DNA from: an uncultured Lachnospiraceae bacterium
GTDB taxonomy: Bacteria; Bacillota; Clostridia; Lachnospirales; Lachnospiraceae
Assembly (NCBI GenBank): GCA_947629585.1
Contig: CANREH010000011.1
Span: forward strand, 1 to 53,246
Direction of reading: 5' to 3'
DNA length: 53,246 nucleotides
The notes beneath the pieces were generated by a model, which saw only the letters and a list, made by a program, of their open reading frames with translations, was not told the origin of the DNA and did not search any database. Shown in pieces: positions 18,681 to 26,604 of this stretch (the first letter of the stretch is position 1; each line of letters begins with the position of its first letter). The position numbers were made by a program, and so were the translations under genes.

Positions 18681-18729
18681 AAAAAATAAAAGCCCTAACC
18701 CAACGGCTTACCCGTCAAACTAGGACTTT
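18681..18729 (-). terminator. Terminator after tRNA-Lys
   Basis: On the reverse strand AAGTCCTA and TAGGGCTT arms (one G-T wobble) enclose a small inner hairpin (ACGG/CCGT) and are followed by TTTATTTTTT. It lies directly 3' of the tRNA-Lys. Confidence 0.7.
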
Positions 18730-18732
18730 GTA

Positions 18733-18805
18733 TGCGCCTCCAGGGGCTCGAACCCTGGACACCCTGATTAAGAGTCAGGTGCTCTACCAACTGAGCTAGA
18801 AGCGC
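18733..18805 (-). tRNA. tRNA-Lys (CTT anticodon)
   Basis: A 73-nt cloverleaf. The acceptor arms GCGCTTC and GAGGCGC pair with one wobble; the D arm TAGCTCAGTTGGTAGAGCA, anticodon loop CTCTTAA and T arm with GGTTCGAGCC are standard. The anticodon CTT reads AAG. CCA is not encoded; the discriminator base is A. Confidence 0.95.
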
Positions 18806-18934
18806 ATTTTTATTCAATTCCTGCTAAGATTTTCCTTCTGTTCCTTAGCACGGTGCTTATTATATAACAGTTCTCAACAGAATGCAAGCTTTTTTTTAAA
18901 TATTTTCAAAAATATTTTTAAAAAACTTATAATT

Positions 18935-19105
18935 TCACGGTTTTTGCCGTTTTGCCCGCTTTTCCTGAATCTTTTGCGACAGTTTTTCCAGCTCTTTGTC
19001 CATTTCCTTCCACGACCTGACAAAATTAAAAACCGTTTTATTCAGTCCTTCCTTATCATAAAACAGCCGGGAAGCGGCCTCCTTATATTTCTTTCTCTTT
19101 GCCAT
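18935..19105 (-). CDS. Small basic protein, 56 aa
   Basis: The reverse strand encodes MAKRKKYKEAASRLFYDKEG and continues to a C-terminus rich in Lys and Arg ending KRAKRQKP. The expected product is a highly charged helical protein without Cys or membrane segment. An in-frame ATG lies two codons upstream (19111), but the AGAGAG stretch is better placed for the start at 19105. I do not recognise the family. Its codon pattern and helical regularity favour a real gene over chance, and no other reading frame competes here. No terminator separates it from the downstream tRNA-Lys. Confidence 0.5.
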   Translation of the reverse strand: MAKRKKYKEAASRLFYDKEGLNKTVFNFVRSWKEMDKELEKLSQKIQEKRAKRQKP

Positions 19106-19184
19106 AGACATTTCTCTCTTTCAAGAGGCTTCCGTTTTCCCTTTACGGCTGTTCCGAAGCCTCTGCTATCATTATAAACAGGAT

Positions 19185-19622
19185 ATGCAGGATTTATACA
19201 TTCGTTCCAAAAATGCAGAGCTTATCGTATCTTCTCCCTATACAAGAGCATTGCAGACGGCTCAGATTATTTCACGGGAAACGGGAATACGGGTTGAAGT
19301 CGATATAGATCTACATGAATGGATACCTGATGAAAGCAATCGGTATGAAACATCCGAGGAAAGCTTTGCATTTGCCAGGGAATTTACTAAATTTAAAGGT
19401 AAATATCCAACAGGTGAAAAATTCAGATGGGAATCACTTAGCCATATGAGGAAAAGAATGATACGTGTGGCAGATAAATATGCAGGTTATGATAAAGTCA
19501 TTTTGGTTGGTCATGGGATGGTTTTCAGGTGTTTAACATATATTGAAAAAATGAATCCTGCTGAAGTAATCGAATGCCCTTATCAGGTTGGACAAGCAGA
19601 ATGTGAGTATTCATTTACATAA
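19185..19622 (+). pseudogene. 5'-truncated histidine phosphatase (phosphoglycerate-mutase-like)
   Basis: The readable 145 residues match the C-terminal two thirds of the histidine phosphatase superfamily: LIVSSPYTRALQTAQII with the second conserved Arg, a middle ELHEW-type segment (DIDLHEWIPDES) and LVGHGMVFRCL with the second catalytic His. The essential N-terminal RHGE motif that supplies the phosphorylated His is absent. The upstream bases in frame do not encode it. No convincing ribosome-binding site precedes the ATG. It is therefore an inactive remnant whose 5' end was lost at a junction near 19180. Just upstream lies the 56-aa gene in the opposite direction. Confidence 0.7.
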
Positions 19623-19817
19623 ATATAAGTCCTGATTTTTCAAACTAATCACTGCCACAATACAACAATCAATGCAGTAAAAACAGGAACGACAAAATTA
19701 TCCGTCTGATAGAAAACAATACGCAGGGCTTGAAAAATAACTAAACAAATGAATCGGATTGCAGGCACTGTAATCCTTGTGGACCACCGCCTGCAAACGA
19801 ACGGAAAAGAGCGGCAC

Positions 19818-21497
19818 CTAGCCTTCCTTCACCAGCACCCTCTTGCCCTCAAAGGCGAAAGCATAGCTCCGGATACTCTCTGAGCTAAAGCCGCGGGCAG
19901 CCAGCTCTGCAGCATACTGTTTCTCCCTGATCTGCTTCAAACCGGCATCGGCAGCCTCCTCTAAAGAGCCTTCCTCGTCAGGATCAATCACCTTGAACTC
20001 TAAGATAAAAGCAGTCTCTCCGGCTTCCGTCGGCTCCAGCATCACATCATACCGTCCAAAGCCGCTCTCCCGATTCGACCGAACAAAGTACCTGCCCTCC
20101 AGCTCTGCAATCAGACCAAGAACCAGCCCGTGGTAAAAACGCTCCGGCTCAGCAGAACTAACGCTCCTGCCGCCATCAAAAGAACTAATTACCTGCAGCA
20201 GAAGACGGTTCAGATAAGCATTCATTGCCTTCACATCACAGGACAACAGGGCAGTAAGGAACTCTCCATAATGCTCGGAATCCTGAAACCAGTCGATGAT
20301 CATTTCTCTCAACATCTGCAGCACTTCCCAATTCGTTACAGAAAGTGTGTAAATACGCTTCGACACCTCTGCCGACTCCACTTTCAAATACCCGCTTGCC
20401 AGCAGCAAACTCCAGACAGCCCCTTTTTTCTTACCCAGTTGATTGAATACAATCTGCTCATCTAAAGAGACCGTAATTGTTCCGCCCTGCAGAAGAGTTT
20501 CTACCTTCACCTTTACACTCTTGTCCGCTGTCCGAAGCAGCCGGCTGACCAGGCCATTCGAGCTGGAATTAGCCCAGTAAGGAAGAAACTCCTTCTGATC
20601 CAAAAAATTAGTGATAGACCACGGGTTATAAATGCCATCCAGCTTTCCAAACCGAAAACCGTCATACCAATGCTTCACGGCCTCTTTCTGATCTCCAAGC
20701 CCCCTCTCCTCTAAAGCAGAGAATACCTCAGCCTCTGTAAAACCAAAACAATCCGCATATTTCCCGGAAGTTGTAGTCACCACCACGAGATTATTCAGAT
20801 CAGAAAAAATAGATTCTTTGCTAACCCTGGTAATCCCTGTCAGGATCGCCCTCTCCAGATACGGATTCGTCTTAAAAGCAGCATTAAACAGCCCGCGGAT
20901 AAAAGCCGTCATCTTATCCCAATACCCATTCAGGTAAGCTTCCTGCATCGGGGTATCATACTCATCCAATAGAATCACAGGCTTCTTCCCATGAAAACGA
21001 TACAGGTAATCAGACAATAAATGAAGGGATTCCACCACATCTGCTTTTTGTGCCTTTCTGGTAAGGAAGCCTGTAAAAAGCTCCTTTTCTTCCTCTCCTA
21101 ATTTATCCGACTTTAATAAGTACTTATACTTCCGGAACAACTCTGCCAGCAGGCTTTGGATCCTTTCATAAAAATCATCAAACCTACTCTCTTTCACGGA
21201 AGCAAAGCTCAGGAAAATCACCGGGTAAGTCCCCTGCAGCTTTCGGTAACGATTCTCCTCAAAAATACGCAGCCCCTCGAACAGATACCCCTTGTCCTTA
21301 CACTCCAAAGAAAAAAACTTCTCAACCATGCTCATCAGCAACGTTTTCCCAAACCTGCGGGGACGGGTAATCAGCGTAACAGAGTCCAGACTTTCCCACC
21401 ACTCCTTAATGAAATGGGTCTTATCCACATAAAAACCATTTTTGGCAATCACATCCTCAAAATCCTGATTGCCAATAGAAACTATCCTCGTGTCCAT
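19818..21497 (-). CDS. AAA-ATPase/PD-(D/E)XK nuclease family protein, copy 1
   Basis: A 559-residue protein (MDTRIVSIGNQDFEDVI...) of the AAA-ATPase-like (PF09820) plus DUF1703 family. The ATPase part has YVDKTHFIKEW, Walker A RPRRFGKT near residue 43, Walker B VILLDEYDTP near 178, and the sensor-like TGITRVSKESIFSDLNN segment. The C-terminal part has a nuclease-type core RYDVMLEP...AFILEFKV near residue 500 (Asp and ExK). The family is abundant in gut anaerobes and its biological role is not established; mobile-element or defence functions have been proposed. The start at 21497 has GGGAGG eight bases upstream. It is a tandem duplicate of the next gene; differences are concentrated near residues 375-440. 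Confidence 0.85.
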   Translation of the reverse strand: MDTRIVSIGNQDFEDVIAKNGFYVDKTHFIKEWWESLDSVTLITRPRRFGKTLLMSMVEKFFSLECKDKGYLFEGLRIFEENRYRKLQGTYPVIFLSFASVKESRFDDFYERIQSLLAELFRKYKYLLKSDKLGEEEKELFTGFLTRKAQKADVVESLHLLSDYLYRFHGKKPVILLDEYDTPMQEAYLNGYWDKMTAFIRGLFNAAFKTNPYLERAILTGITRVSKESIFSDLNNLVVVTTTSGKYADCFGFTEAEVFSALEERGLGDQKEAVKHWYDGFRFGKLDGIYNPWSITNFLDQKEFLPYWANSSSNGLVSRLLRTADKSVKVKVETLLQGGTITVSLDEQIVFNQLGKKKGAVWSLLLASGYLKVESAEVSKRIYTLSVTNWEVLQMLREMIIDWFQDSEHYGEFLTALLSCDVKAMNAYLNRLLLQVISSFDGGRSVSSAEPERFYHGLVLGLIAELEGRYFVRSNRESGFGRYDVMLEPTEAGETAFILEFKVIDPDEEGSLEEAADAGLKQIREKQYAAELAARGFSSESIRSYAFAFEGKRVLVKEG

Positions 21498-21605
21498 ACA
21501 AAACACCTCCCTGCAGACCATTATACAGCAAGATAATATATTTTGCAACAGGCAAGCAAGACATCGGAAAACCACCGCCTGCAAACAAGCGGAAAAGAGC
21601 GGCAC

Positions 21606-23285
21606 CTAGCCTTCCTTCACCAGCACCCTCTTGCCCTCAAAAGCAAAAGCATAGCTCCTGATACTCTCTAAGCTAAAGCCGCGGGCAGCCAGCTCTGCAG
21701 CATACTGTTTCTCCCTAATCTGCTTCAAACCGGCATCGGCAGCCTCCTCTAAAGAACTTTCTTCGTCAGGATCAATCACCTTGAATTCTAAGATAAAAGC
21801 AGGCTTCCCGGCTTCCACCGGCTCCAGCATCACATCATACCGGCCAAAGCCGCTCTCCTGATTCGATCGAACAAAGTACCTGCCCTCCAGCTCTGCAATC
21901 AGACCAAGAACCAGCCCGTGGTAAAAACGCTCCGGCTCAGCAGAACTAACGCTCCTGCCTCCATCAAAAGAACTAATTACCTGCAGCAGAAGACGGTTCA
22001 GGTAAGCATTCATTGCCTTCACATCACAGGCAAGAAGAGCGGTGAGGAACTCACCATAATTATTAGTTTTCTTGAACCATCCGATAATCATTCCTCTCAG
22101 CATCTGCCTTACTTCCCGGTTCGTTACAGAAAGCGTATAAATTCCCTCAGATACCTCTGCCGACTCCACTTTCAAATACCCGCTTGCCAGCAGCAGACTC
22201 CAAACGGCGTCCACACTCTCGTCCAACTGGTTGAATACAATCTGCTCATCTAAAGAGACCGTAATTGTTCCGCCCTGCAAGAGAGTCTCCATCTTCACCT
22301 TCACACTCTTGTCCGCTGTCCGAAGCAGCCGGCTGACCAGGCCATTCGAGCTGGAATTAGCCCAGTAAGGAAGAAATTCCTTCTGATCTAAAAAATTAGT
22401 GATAGACCACGGGTTATAAATGCCATCCAGCTTTCCAAACCGAAAGCCGTCATACCAATGCTTCACGGCCTCTTTCTGATCTCCAAGACCCCTCTCCTCT
22501 AAAGCAGAGAATACCTCAGCCTCTGTAAAGCCAAAACAATCCGCATACTTCCCGGAAGTTGTAGTCACCACCACAAGATTATTCAAATCAGAAAAAATGG
22601 ATTCCTTGCTGACCCTGGTAATCCCCGTCAGGATCGCCCTCTCCAGATACGGATTTGTCTTAAAAGCAGCATTAAACAGCCCGCGGATAAAAGCCGTCAT
22701 CTTATCCCAATACCCATTCAGATAAGCTTCCTGCATCGGGGTATCATACTCATCCAATAGAATCACAGGCTTCTTCCCATGAAAACGGTACAGGTAATCA
22801 GACAATAAATGAAGGGATTCCACCACATCTGCCTTTTGTGCCTTTCTGGTAAGGAAGCCTGTAAAAAGCTCCTTTTCTTCCTCTCCTAATTTATCCGACT
22901 TTAATAAGTACTTATACTTCCGGAACAACTCTGCCAGCAGGCTTTGGATCCTTTCATAAAAATCATCAAACCTACTCTCTTTCACGGAAGCAAAGCTCAG
23001 GAAAATCACCGGGTAAGTCCCCTGCAGCTTTCGGTAACGATTCTCCTCAAAAATACGCAGCCCCTCGAACAGATACCCCTTGTCCTTACACTCCAAAGAA
23101 AAAAACTTCTCAACCATGCTCATCAGCAGCGTTTTCCCAAACCTGCGGGGACGGGTAATCAGCGTAACAGAGTCCCTGCTTTCCCACCACTCCTTAATGA
23201 AATGGGTCTTATCCACATAAAAATCATTATTGGCAATCACATCCTCAAAATCCTGATTGCCAATAGAAACTACCCTCGTGTCCAT
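21606..23285 (-). CDS. AAA-ATPase/PD-(D/E)XK nuclease family protein, copy 2
   Basis: Also 559 residues and nearly identical to copy 1, including Walker A RPRRFGKT, Walker B LLDEYDTP and the C-terminal RYDVMLEP...FILEFKV nuclease core. The two proteins match almost residue for residue over the first ~370 positions. They differ in a patch around 375-440 (FNQLDESVDAVW against FNQLGKKKGAVW; GWFKKTNNYGEF against DWFQDSEHYGEF). Each copy has its own identical-looking leader with GGGAGG, a short spacer and ATG. The pair arose by tandem duplication of a 1,788-bp unit, including the leader. Copy 2 is the upstream gene; 108 bp separate its stop from the start of copy 1. Confidence 0.85.
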   Translation of the reverse strand: MDTRVVSIGNQDFEDVIANNDFYVDKTHFIKEWWESRDSVTLITRPRRFGKTLLMSMVEKFFSLECKDKGYLFEGLRIFEENRYRKLQGTYPVIFLSFASVKESRFDDFYERIQSLLAELFRKYKYLLKSDKLGEEEKELFTGFLTRKAQKADVVESLHLLSDYLYRFHGKKPVILLDEYDTPMQEAYLNGYWDKMTAFIRGLFNAAFKTNPYLERAILTGITRVSKESIFSDLNNLVVVTTTSGKYADCFGFTEAEVFSALEERGLGDQKEAVKHWYDGFRFGKLDGIYNPWSITNFLDQKEFLPYWANSSSNGLVSRLLRTADKSVKVKMETLLQGGTITVSLDEQIVFNQLDESVDAVWSLLLASGYLKVESAEVSEGIYTLSVTNREVRQMLRGMIIGWFKKTNNYGEFLTALLACDVKAMNAYLNRLLLQVISSFDGGRSVSSAEPERFYHGLVLGLIAELEGRYFVRSNQESGFGRYDVMLEPVEAGKPAFILEFKVIDPDEESSLEEAADAGLKQIREKQYAAELAARGFSLESIRSYAFAFEGKRVLVKEG

Positions 23286-23458
23286 ACAAAGCACCTCCCT
23301 GCAGACCATTATACAGCAAGATAAGATATTTTGCAACAGACAATGAATTTTAATTAAGAATCAATTTTTGTTTGTAAAAAGTCATAGGTCATACCAGACT
23401 TTTCAAAAGAAATGTCTGCCGTGTGGCTGTTGAAAATTGATATATTAAAAGACTAATT

Positions 23459-23498
23459 GTAACAGTTCAGCCACCAGATCGATTTGGCTGCTTTGCAG
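23459..23498 (+). repeat. Interspersed 40-bp repeat, copy 1
   Basis: Begins GTAACAGTTCAGCC and continues ATCGATTTGGCTGCTTTGCAG. It lies upstream of the T-box promoter. Other copies are at 30627, 41208, 43126 (partial) and in the 52842-53005 element. Confidence 0.75.
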
Positions 23499-23514
23499 TC
23501 AGGCAAAAAATCTG

Positions 23515-23543
23515 TTGCATTTTTCCATAAACCAGAGTACAAT
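23515..23543 (+). promoter_or_regulatory. Promoter of the metG T-box transcript
   Basis: TTGCAT (23515-23520) and TACAAT (23538-23543) with a 17-bp spacer. The start point would be near 23550, directly before the first conserved T-box bases. Confidence 0.65.
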
Positions 23544-23549
23544 ACTCCT

Positions 23550-23841
23550 ATCTGCAATGACGAGAAAGAGTAAGCGTTTGAAACTTTTACAGAGAAGCCC
23601 ATCGTCTTTTGACGTGCTGAGAATGGGCAAAGGGACTTTCGCTGAACATGGTCTCCGAGCTGCATACCGAGCTTACAGTTAGGCTATGCCGGGATTGCCC
23701 GTTACAGCAATAGAGTTTCGATAGATCATTTCCTGTCTGAACTTGATAAGGCCTGTCATCGTGAGAGGCAGGTGAATTAGGGTGGTAACACGTGAGTACG
23801 CTCTCGTCCCTTGAACAAAGTAAGGGGGTGAGAGCTTTTTT
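23550..23841 (+). promoter_or_regulatory. T-box leader (methionine-specific) upstream of metG
   Basis: The leader shows AATGACGAGAAAGAGTA near its 5' end, a Stem I with the specifier ATG at 23648-23650 in the context GAAC-ATG-G, and the T-box AGGGTGGTAACACG at 23779. An intrinsic terminator with a T run follows (23800-23841). In this class, uncharged tRNA pairs with the specifier and the T-box, forms the antiterminator and switches the downstream gene on. An ATG specifier and a MetRS gene directly downstream agree with methionyl-tRNA sensing. The exact Stem I fold was not computed. Confidence 0.88.
23800..23841 (+). terminator. T-box regulated terminator
   Basis: GCTCTCGTCCCTT pairs with AAGGGGGTGAGAGC, followed by six T. 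The 5' arm is shared with the antiterminator region after the T-box sequence. Confidence 0.85.
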
Positions 23842-23887
23842 ATTTGCAGCATTGTGTTATCAAACTAAAAAGAAATGAGGAAAGCAT

Positions 23888-25477
23888 ATGAAGAATATTA
23901 TTATCGGAGGGGCGTGGCCGTATGCAAACGGTTCGCTCCACATCGGCCATATCGCCGCACTTCTCCCCGGTGATGTCTTGGCGCGCTACTACCGTACAAA
24001 GGGAGACCGTGTCTTTTATGTCTCCGGAAGTGACTGCCACGGCACTCCAATCACGATCCGGGCCGCCCAGGAAGGAAGGACTCCCGCTGAGATCAGTGAA
24101 ACCTATCATTCCGAATTCTGTGAGGTGTTCAATAAGCTTGGTTTTTCCTATGATCTGTATGCAAAAACTACCGACATGGCACACAAAGAATTTGTCAGAG
24201 CTTTTCATCAAAAGCTGTATGAAAGCCCTTATATCGAGGAACGCACCGTGAAGCAGGCGTATTGCCCCAAATGCAGAAAAGTTCTTGCCGATCGGCTCGT
24301 GACAGGAATATGCCCCCGCTGCGGGGCATCGGCCAGAGGCGATCAATGCGATGTCTGCGGCGAAGTTCTGGACGCTGACACTGTGCTGGATCCAGTTTGC
24401 GCCGATTGCGGCACAGGTTTACAATTTGGCGAAACCGTGCAGCTATACTTGAAAATCAGCGATCTGGAGAAAGAACTGAGAGAGTACCTTTCTGAGCATC
24501 CATACTGGAGAAAAAATGCCATTGCTTTTACAAAAAGGTATCTCGACGAAGGACTGCATGACCGGGCTATTACCCGCGACCTTGCATGGGGGATTGACGT
24601 TCCAAAAGCCGGTTATGAAAAGAAGAAAATTTATATCTGGGCAGAAAATGTACTGGGCTATCTTTCCTGTACAGCAAGATTATGCAGGGAAAAAGGATTA
24701 TCGTTCGCAGATATTTACGGAAAAGAAGCGAATACTCTCAGCTACTATGTCCACGGGAAGGACAACATCCCGTTTCATACCATTATTCTTCCCTCTCTGC
24801 TATTGGCATACGGCGGCAACTTGAGATTACCGGATGAGATCATTTCCAGCGAGTATATGACACTTGAGGGGAAAAGGATCTCTACCAGCCATAACTGGGC
24901 CGTCTGGGCGAAAGACCTGGTTTACCAGTACGATCCGGACGCCATTCGATATTTTTTTATCGCAAACGGCCCGGAGAAACGTGATACGGATTTTTCCTAT
25001 CGGGAATTTAAGGAGCAGGTAAACTCCGAACTTGTAGGAGCATGGGGCAACTTCGTGAACCGCACGCTGGCTTTTGCTGCAAAGTATTTTGGCAGCTCCC
25101 TTCCTCACGCTGAAATTACTCCCGCACTGCGCGAAAAAGCACAGACAGTATATGAAACTGTGGGGGAGCGGATTGAGCATGGCGCATTCAAAGAAGCTCT
25201 TTCTATCGTTTTTGATTATGTCCGTTTCGGGAACAAATTTTATGACACCGAGCAGCCCTGGAAAACAAGATTGAGCAGCCCGGAAAAATGCCGGGAAACC
25301 ATTGCGCGCTGTATCTATTTAATTGCCAATCAAGCAGTCCTTCTTTATCCGTTCCTGCCCTTTTCTTCGGAAAAGGTAATCCAATGGCTGGGACTTAATA
25401 TTCAATGGAAGGAGCAAACAGCCCCGGCAGGTACACTTACCGAAAACTATTCCATCCTGTTTAAAAGAATTGATTAA
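23888..25477 (+). CDS. metG: Methionyl-tRNA synthetase, short second-type form
   Basis: A 529-residue class I synthetase that charges tRNA-Met. HIGH is intact (His-18 to His-21, in GSLHIGHIAALLPGD). Four CxxC zinc motifs lie between about 125 and 175 (CPKC, CPRC, CDVC, CADC), so two knuckles rather than one. The WAENVLGYLS and NFVNRTLAF segments are typical. The KMSKS loop reads KRISTS near residue 328, a non-canonical version. The C-terminal EMAP/tRNA-binding domain of the usual ~650-residue clostridial enzyme is absent. These traits fit the MetRS2-like type known as an extra, inhibitor-tolerant enzyme in some Firmicutes, inferred here without alignment. GAGGAAAG precedes the ATG and the T-box controls it. 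Confidence 0.9.
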   Translation: MKNIIIGGAWPYANGSLHIGHIAALLPGDVLARYYRTKGDRVFYVSGSDCHGTPITIRAAQEGRTPAEISETYHSEFCEVFNKLGFSYDLYAKTTDMAHKEFVRAFHQKLYESPYIEERTVKQAYCPKCRKVLADRLVTGICPRCGASARGDQCDVCGEVLDADTVLDPVCADCGTGLQFGETVQLYLKISDLEKELREYLSEHPYWRKNAIAFTKRYLDEGLHDRAITRDLAWGIDVPKAGYEKKKIYIWAENVLGYLSCTARLCREKGLSFADIYGKEANTLSYYVHGKDNIPFHTIILPSLLLAYGGNLRLPDEIISSEYMTLEGKRISTSHNWAVWAKDLVYQYDPDAIRYFFIANGPEKRDTDFSYREFKEQVNSELVGAWGNFVNRTLAFAAKYFGSSLPHAEITPALREKAQTVYETVGERIEHGAFKEALSIVFDYVRFGNKFYDTEQPWKTRLSSPEKCRETIARCIYLIANQAVLLYPFLPFSSEKVIQWLGLNIQWKEQTAPAGTLTENYSILFKRID

Positions 25478-25499
25478 TTGACAATTCGCCTAATCATAA

Positions 25500-25533
25500 C
25501 GCCCTGCAGGCTAAAAACCTGCAGGGCGTTTTA
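25500..25533 (+). terminator. Terminator of metG
   Basis: A perfect 11-bp hairpin, CGCCCTGCAGG with CCTGCAGGGCG, and TTTTA after it, 23 bp after the metG stop. Confidence 0.85.
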
Positions 25534-25558
25534 TACTGTCATTCCGCTGTTTTTTTGT

Positions 25559-25660
25559 TTATATTCGGTCTCTTCCCATAGCATCCAAAACCGGCCTGAG
25601 ACTATATCCTGTTTCCGCCAGGGTATATAATAATTTCCTTTTGGTAACAGGGCACAATAA
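25559..25660 (-). pseudogene. C-terminal remnant of an HxlR-family regulator
   Basis: Reverse-strand reading gives PVTKRKLLYTLAETGYSL and then RPVLDAMGRDRI before TAA at 25559. This matches the wing and C-terminal helix of HxlR winged-helix regulators (Y-LTE-G-SL-PVLDAM). No N-terminal half or start codon exists here, so the gene is a decayed fragment. It points away from the macrodomain gene and lies about 110 bp from it. Whether an intact HxlR once regulated that pair is speculation. Confidence 0.55.
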
Positions 25661-25770
25661 AGTGCCTACTTTACATTTTATCTCTGCGGATATATTATAA
25701 TCTTACAAGCGGCAAAAAATAAAAATCACATAACCGTTATTTGTGCAGATTTTAACAGGAGGAGAATGCA

Positions 25771-26541
25771 ATGACACAGGCAGAAAGACTTGTATTTCTG
25801 ATAAATTACCTGCTGAATGAAAACAGCGAACACCCCATAGAGATTCCGGCACACGAAGCAGAAAGGAAGCGTCTTCTGCGCTCCCTTATGAACATTCGCG
25901 AACCGAAAACAATTTCGGAAGAATTTTTAGAAGTGCAGGGCGCTTATTTACAGGAAGAATGTGCCAGGAAAGGCATTGTTTCATTATCTGACCTTTCCCC
26001 GATACAGCCGGGGATCTATCTATGGCAGGGCGATATTACCCGGTTATCGGCGGACGCTATTGTCAATGCGGCGAACAGCGCTTTGCTCGGCTGTTTTATT
26101 CCCTGTCACGGGTGCATTGACAATGCCATCCATACTGCCGCAGGCGTGGAGCTTCGTCTGGAATGTTCCCGTATCATGAAAAAACAAAAAACAAAAGAAC
26201 CTGTGGGAAGGGCAAAGATCACAAAAGCCTATCATCTTCCCTGCCGCTATGTTCTCCATACGGTCGGTCCGATTATTTATGGGGAAGTGACAGAGAAAGA
26301 CTGCGAACGCTTATCCGCCTGCTATCGTTCCTGCTTAGAGCTTGCCTCGGCATATCAGTTAAAAAGCGTTGCTTTCTGCTGTATTTCTACGGGAGAATTT
26401 CATTTTCCCAATGAGAAAGCCGCCCAAATAGCCGTACAGACAGTACAGGACTATCAGAAGAAAAATCAAAACAGTCCGGAGGTGGTGTTTAATGTGTTCA
26501 AAGACAACGACTATCAAATCTACAAACAACTGCTTGGATAA
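25771..26541 (+). CDS. Zinc-containing macrodomain ADP-ribosyl hydrolase
   Basis: A 256-residue protein with an N-terminal helical part (about 1-80) and a macrodomain with GDITRLSADAIVNAANSALLG near residues 87-107. This is followed by the CFIPCHGCIDNAIH segment typical of the zinc-bearing macrodomains that accompany class M sirtuins, and later HTVGPIIYG and SISTG-like CCISTGEFHFPNEKA. Such enzymes remove ADP-ribose placed on a target by the partner sirtuin, a reversible modification described for a lipoylated GcvH-like protein in staphylococci and streptococci. GGAGGAG precedes the ATG. The sirtuin follows 63 bp downstream, and the two were almost surely co-transcribed. No GcvH-like or lipoate-ligase gene is adjacent. 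Confidence 0.9.
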   Translation: MTQAERLVFLINYLLNENSEHPIEIPAHEAERKRLLRSLMNIREPKTISEEFLEVQGAYLQEECARKGIVSLSDLSPIQPGIYLWQGDITRLSADAIVNAANSALLGCFIPCHGCIDNAIHTAAGVELRLECSRIMKKQKTKEPVGRAKITKAYHLPCRYVLHTVGPIIYGEVTEKDCERLSACYRSCLELASAYQLKSVAFCCISTGEFHFPNEKAAQIAVQTVQDYQKKNQNSPEVVFNVFKDNDYQIYKQLLG

Positions 26542-26604
26542 TTCCAAAACAGTCATCTCATGGAAAAGGCATTCAACCATAACATATCGTGAAAGGCGGT
26601 GTAT

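Larger units (their letters stand above)
19783..23338. repeat. Tandem 1,788-bp duplication covering both ATPase/nuclease genes
   Basis: The block from about 19783 (ACCACCGCCTGCAAAC) to 21550 is repeated from about 21571 to 23338, with a constant offset of 1,788 bp. Coding region, stop, ribosome-binding site and the leader ending in TATTTTGCAACAG are all duplicated. Homologous recombination between copies could delete or expand the unit. Confidence 0.85.
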
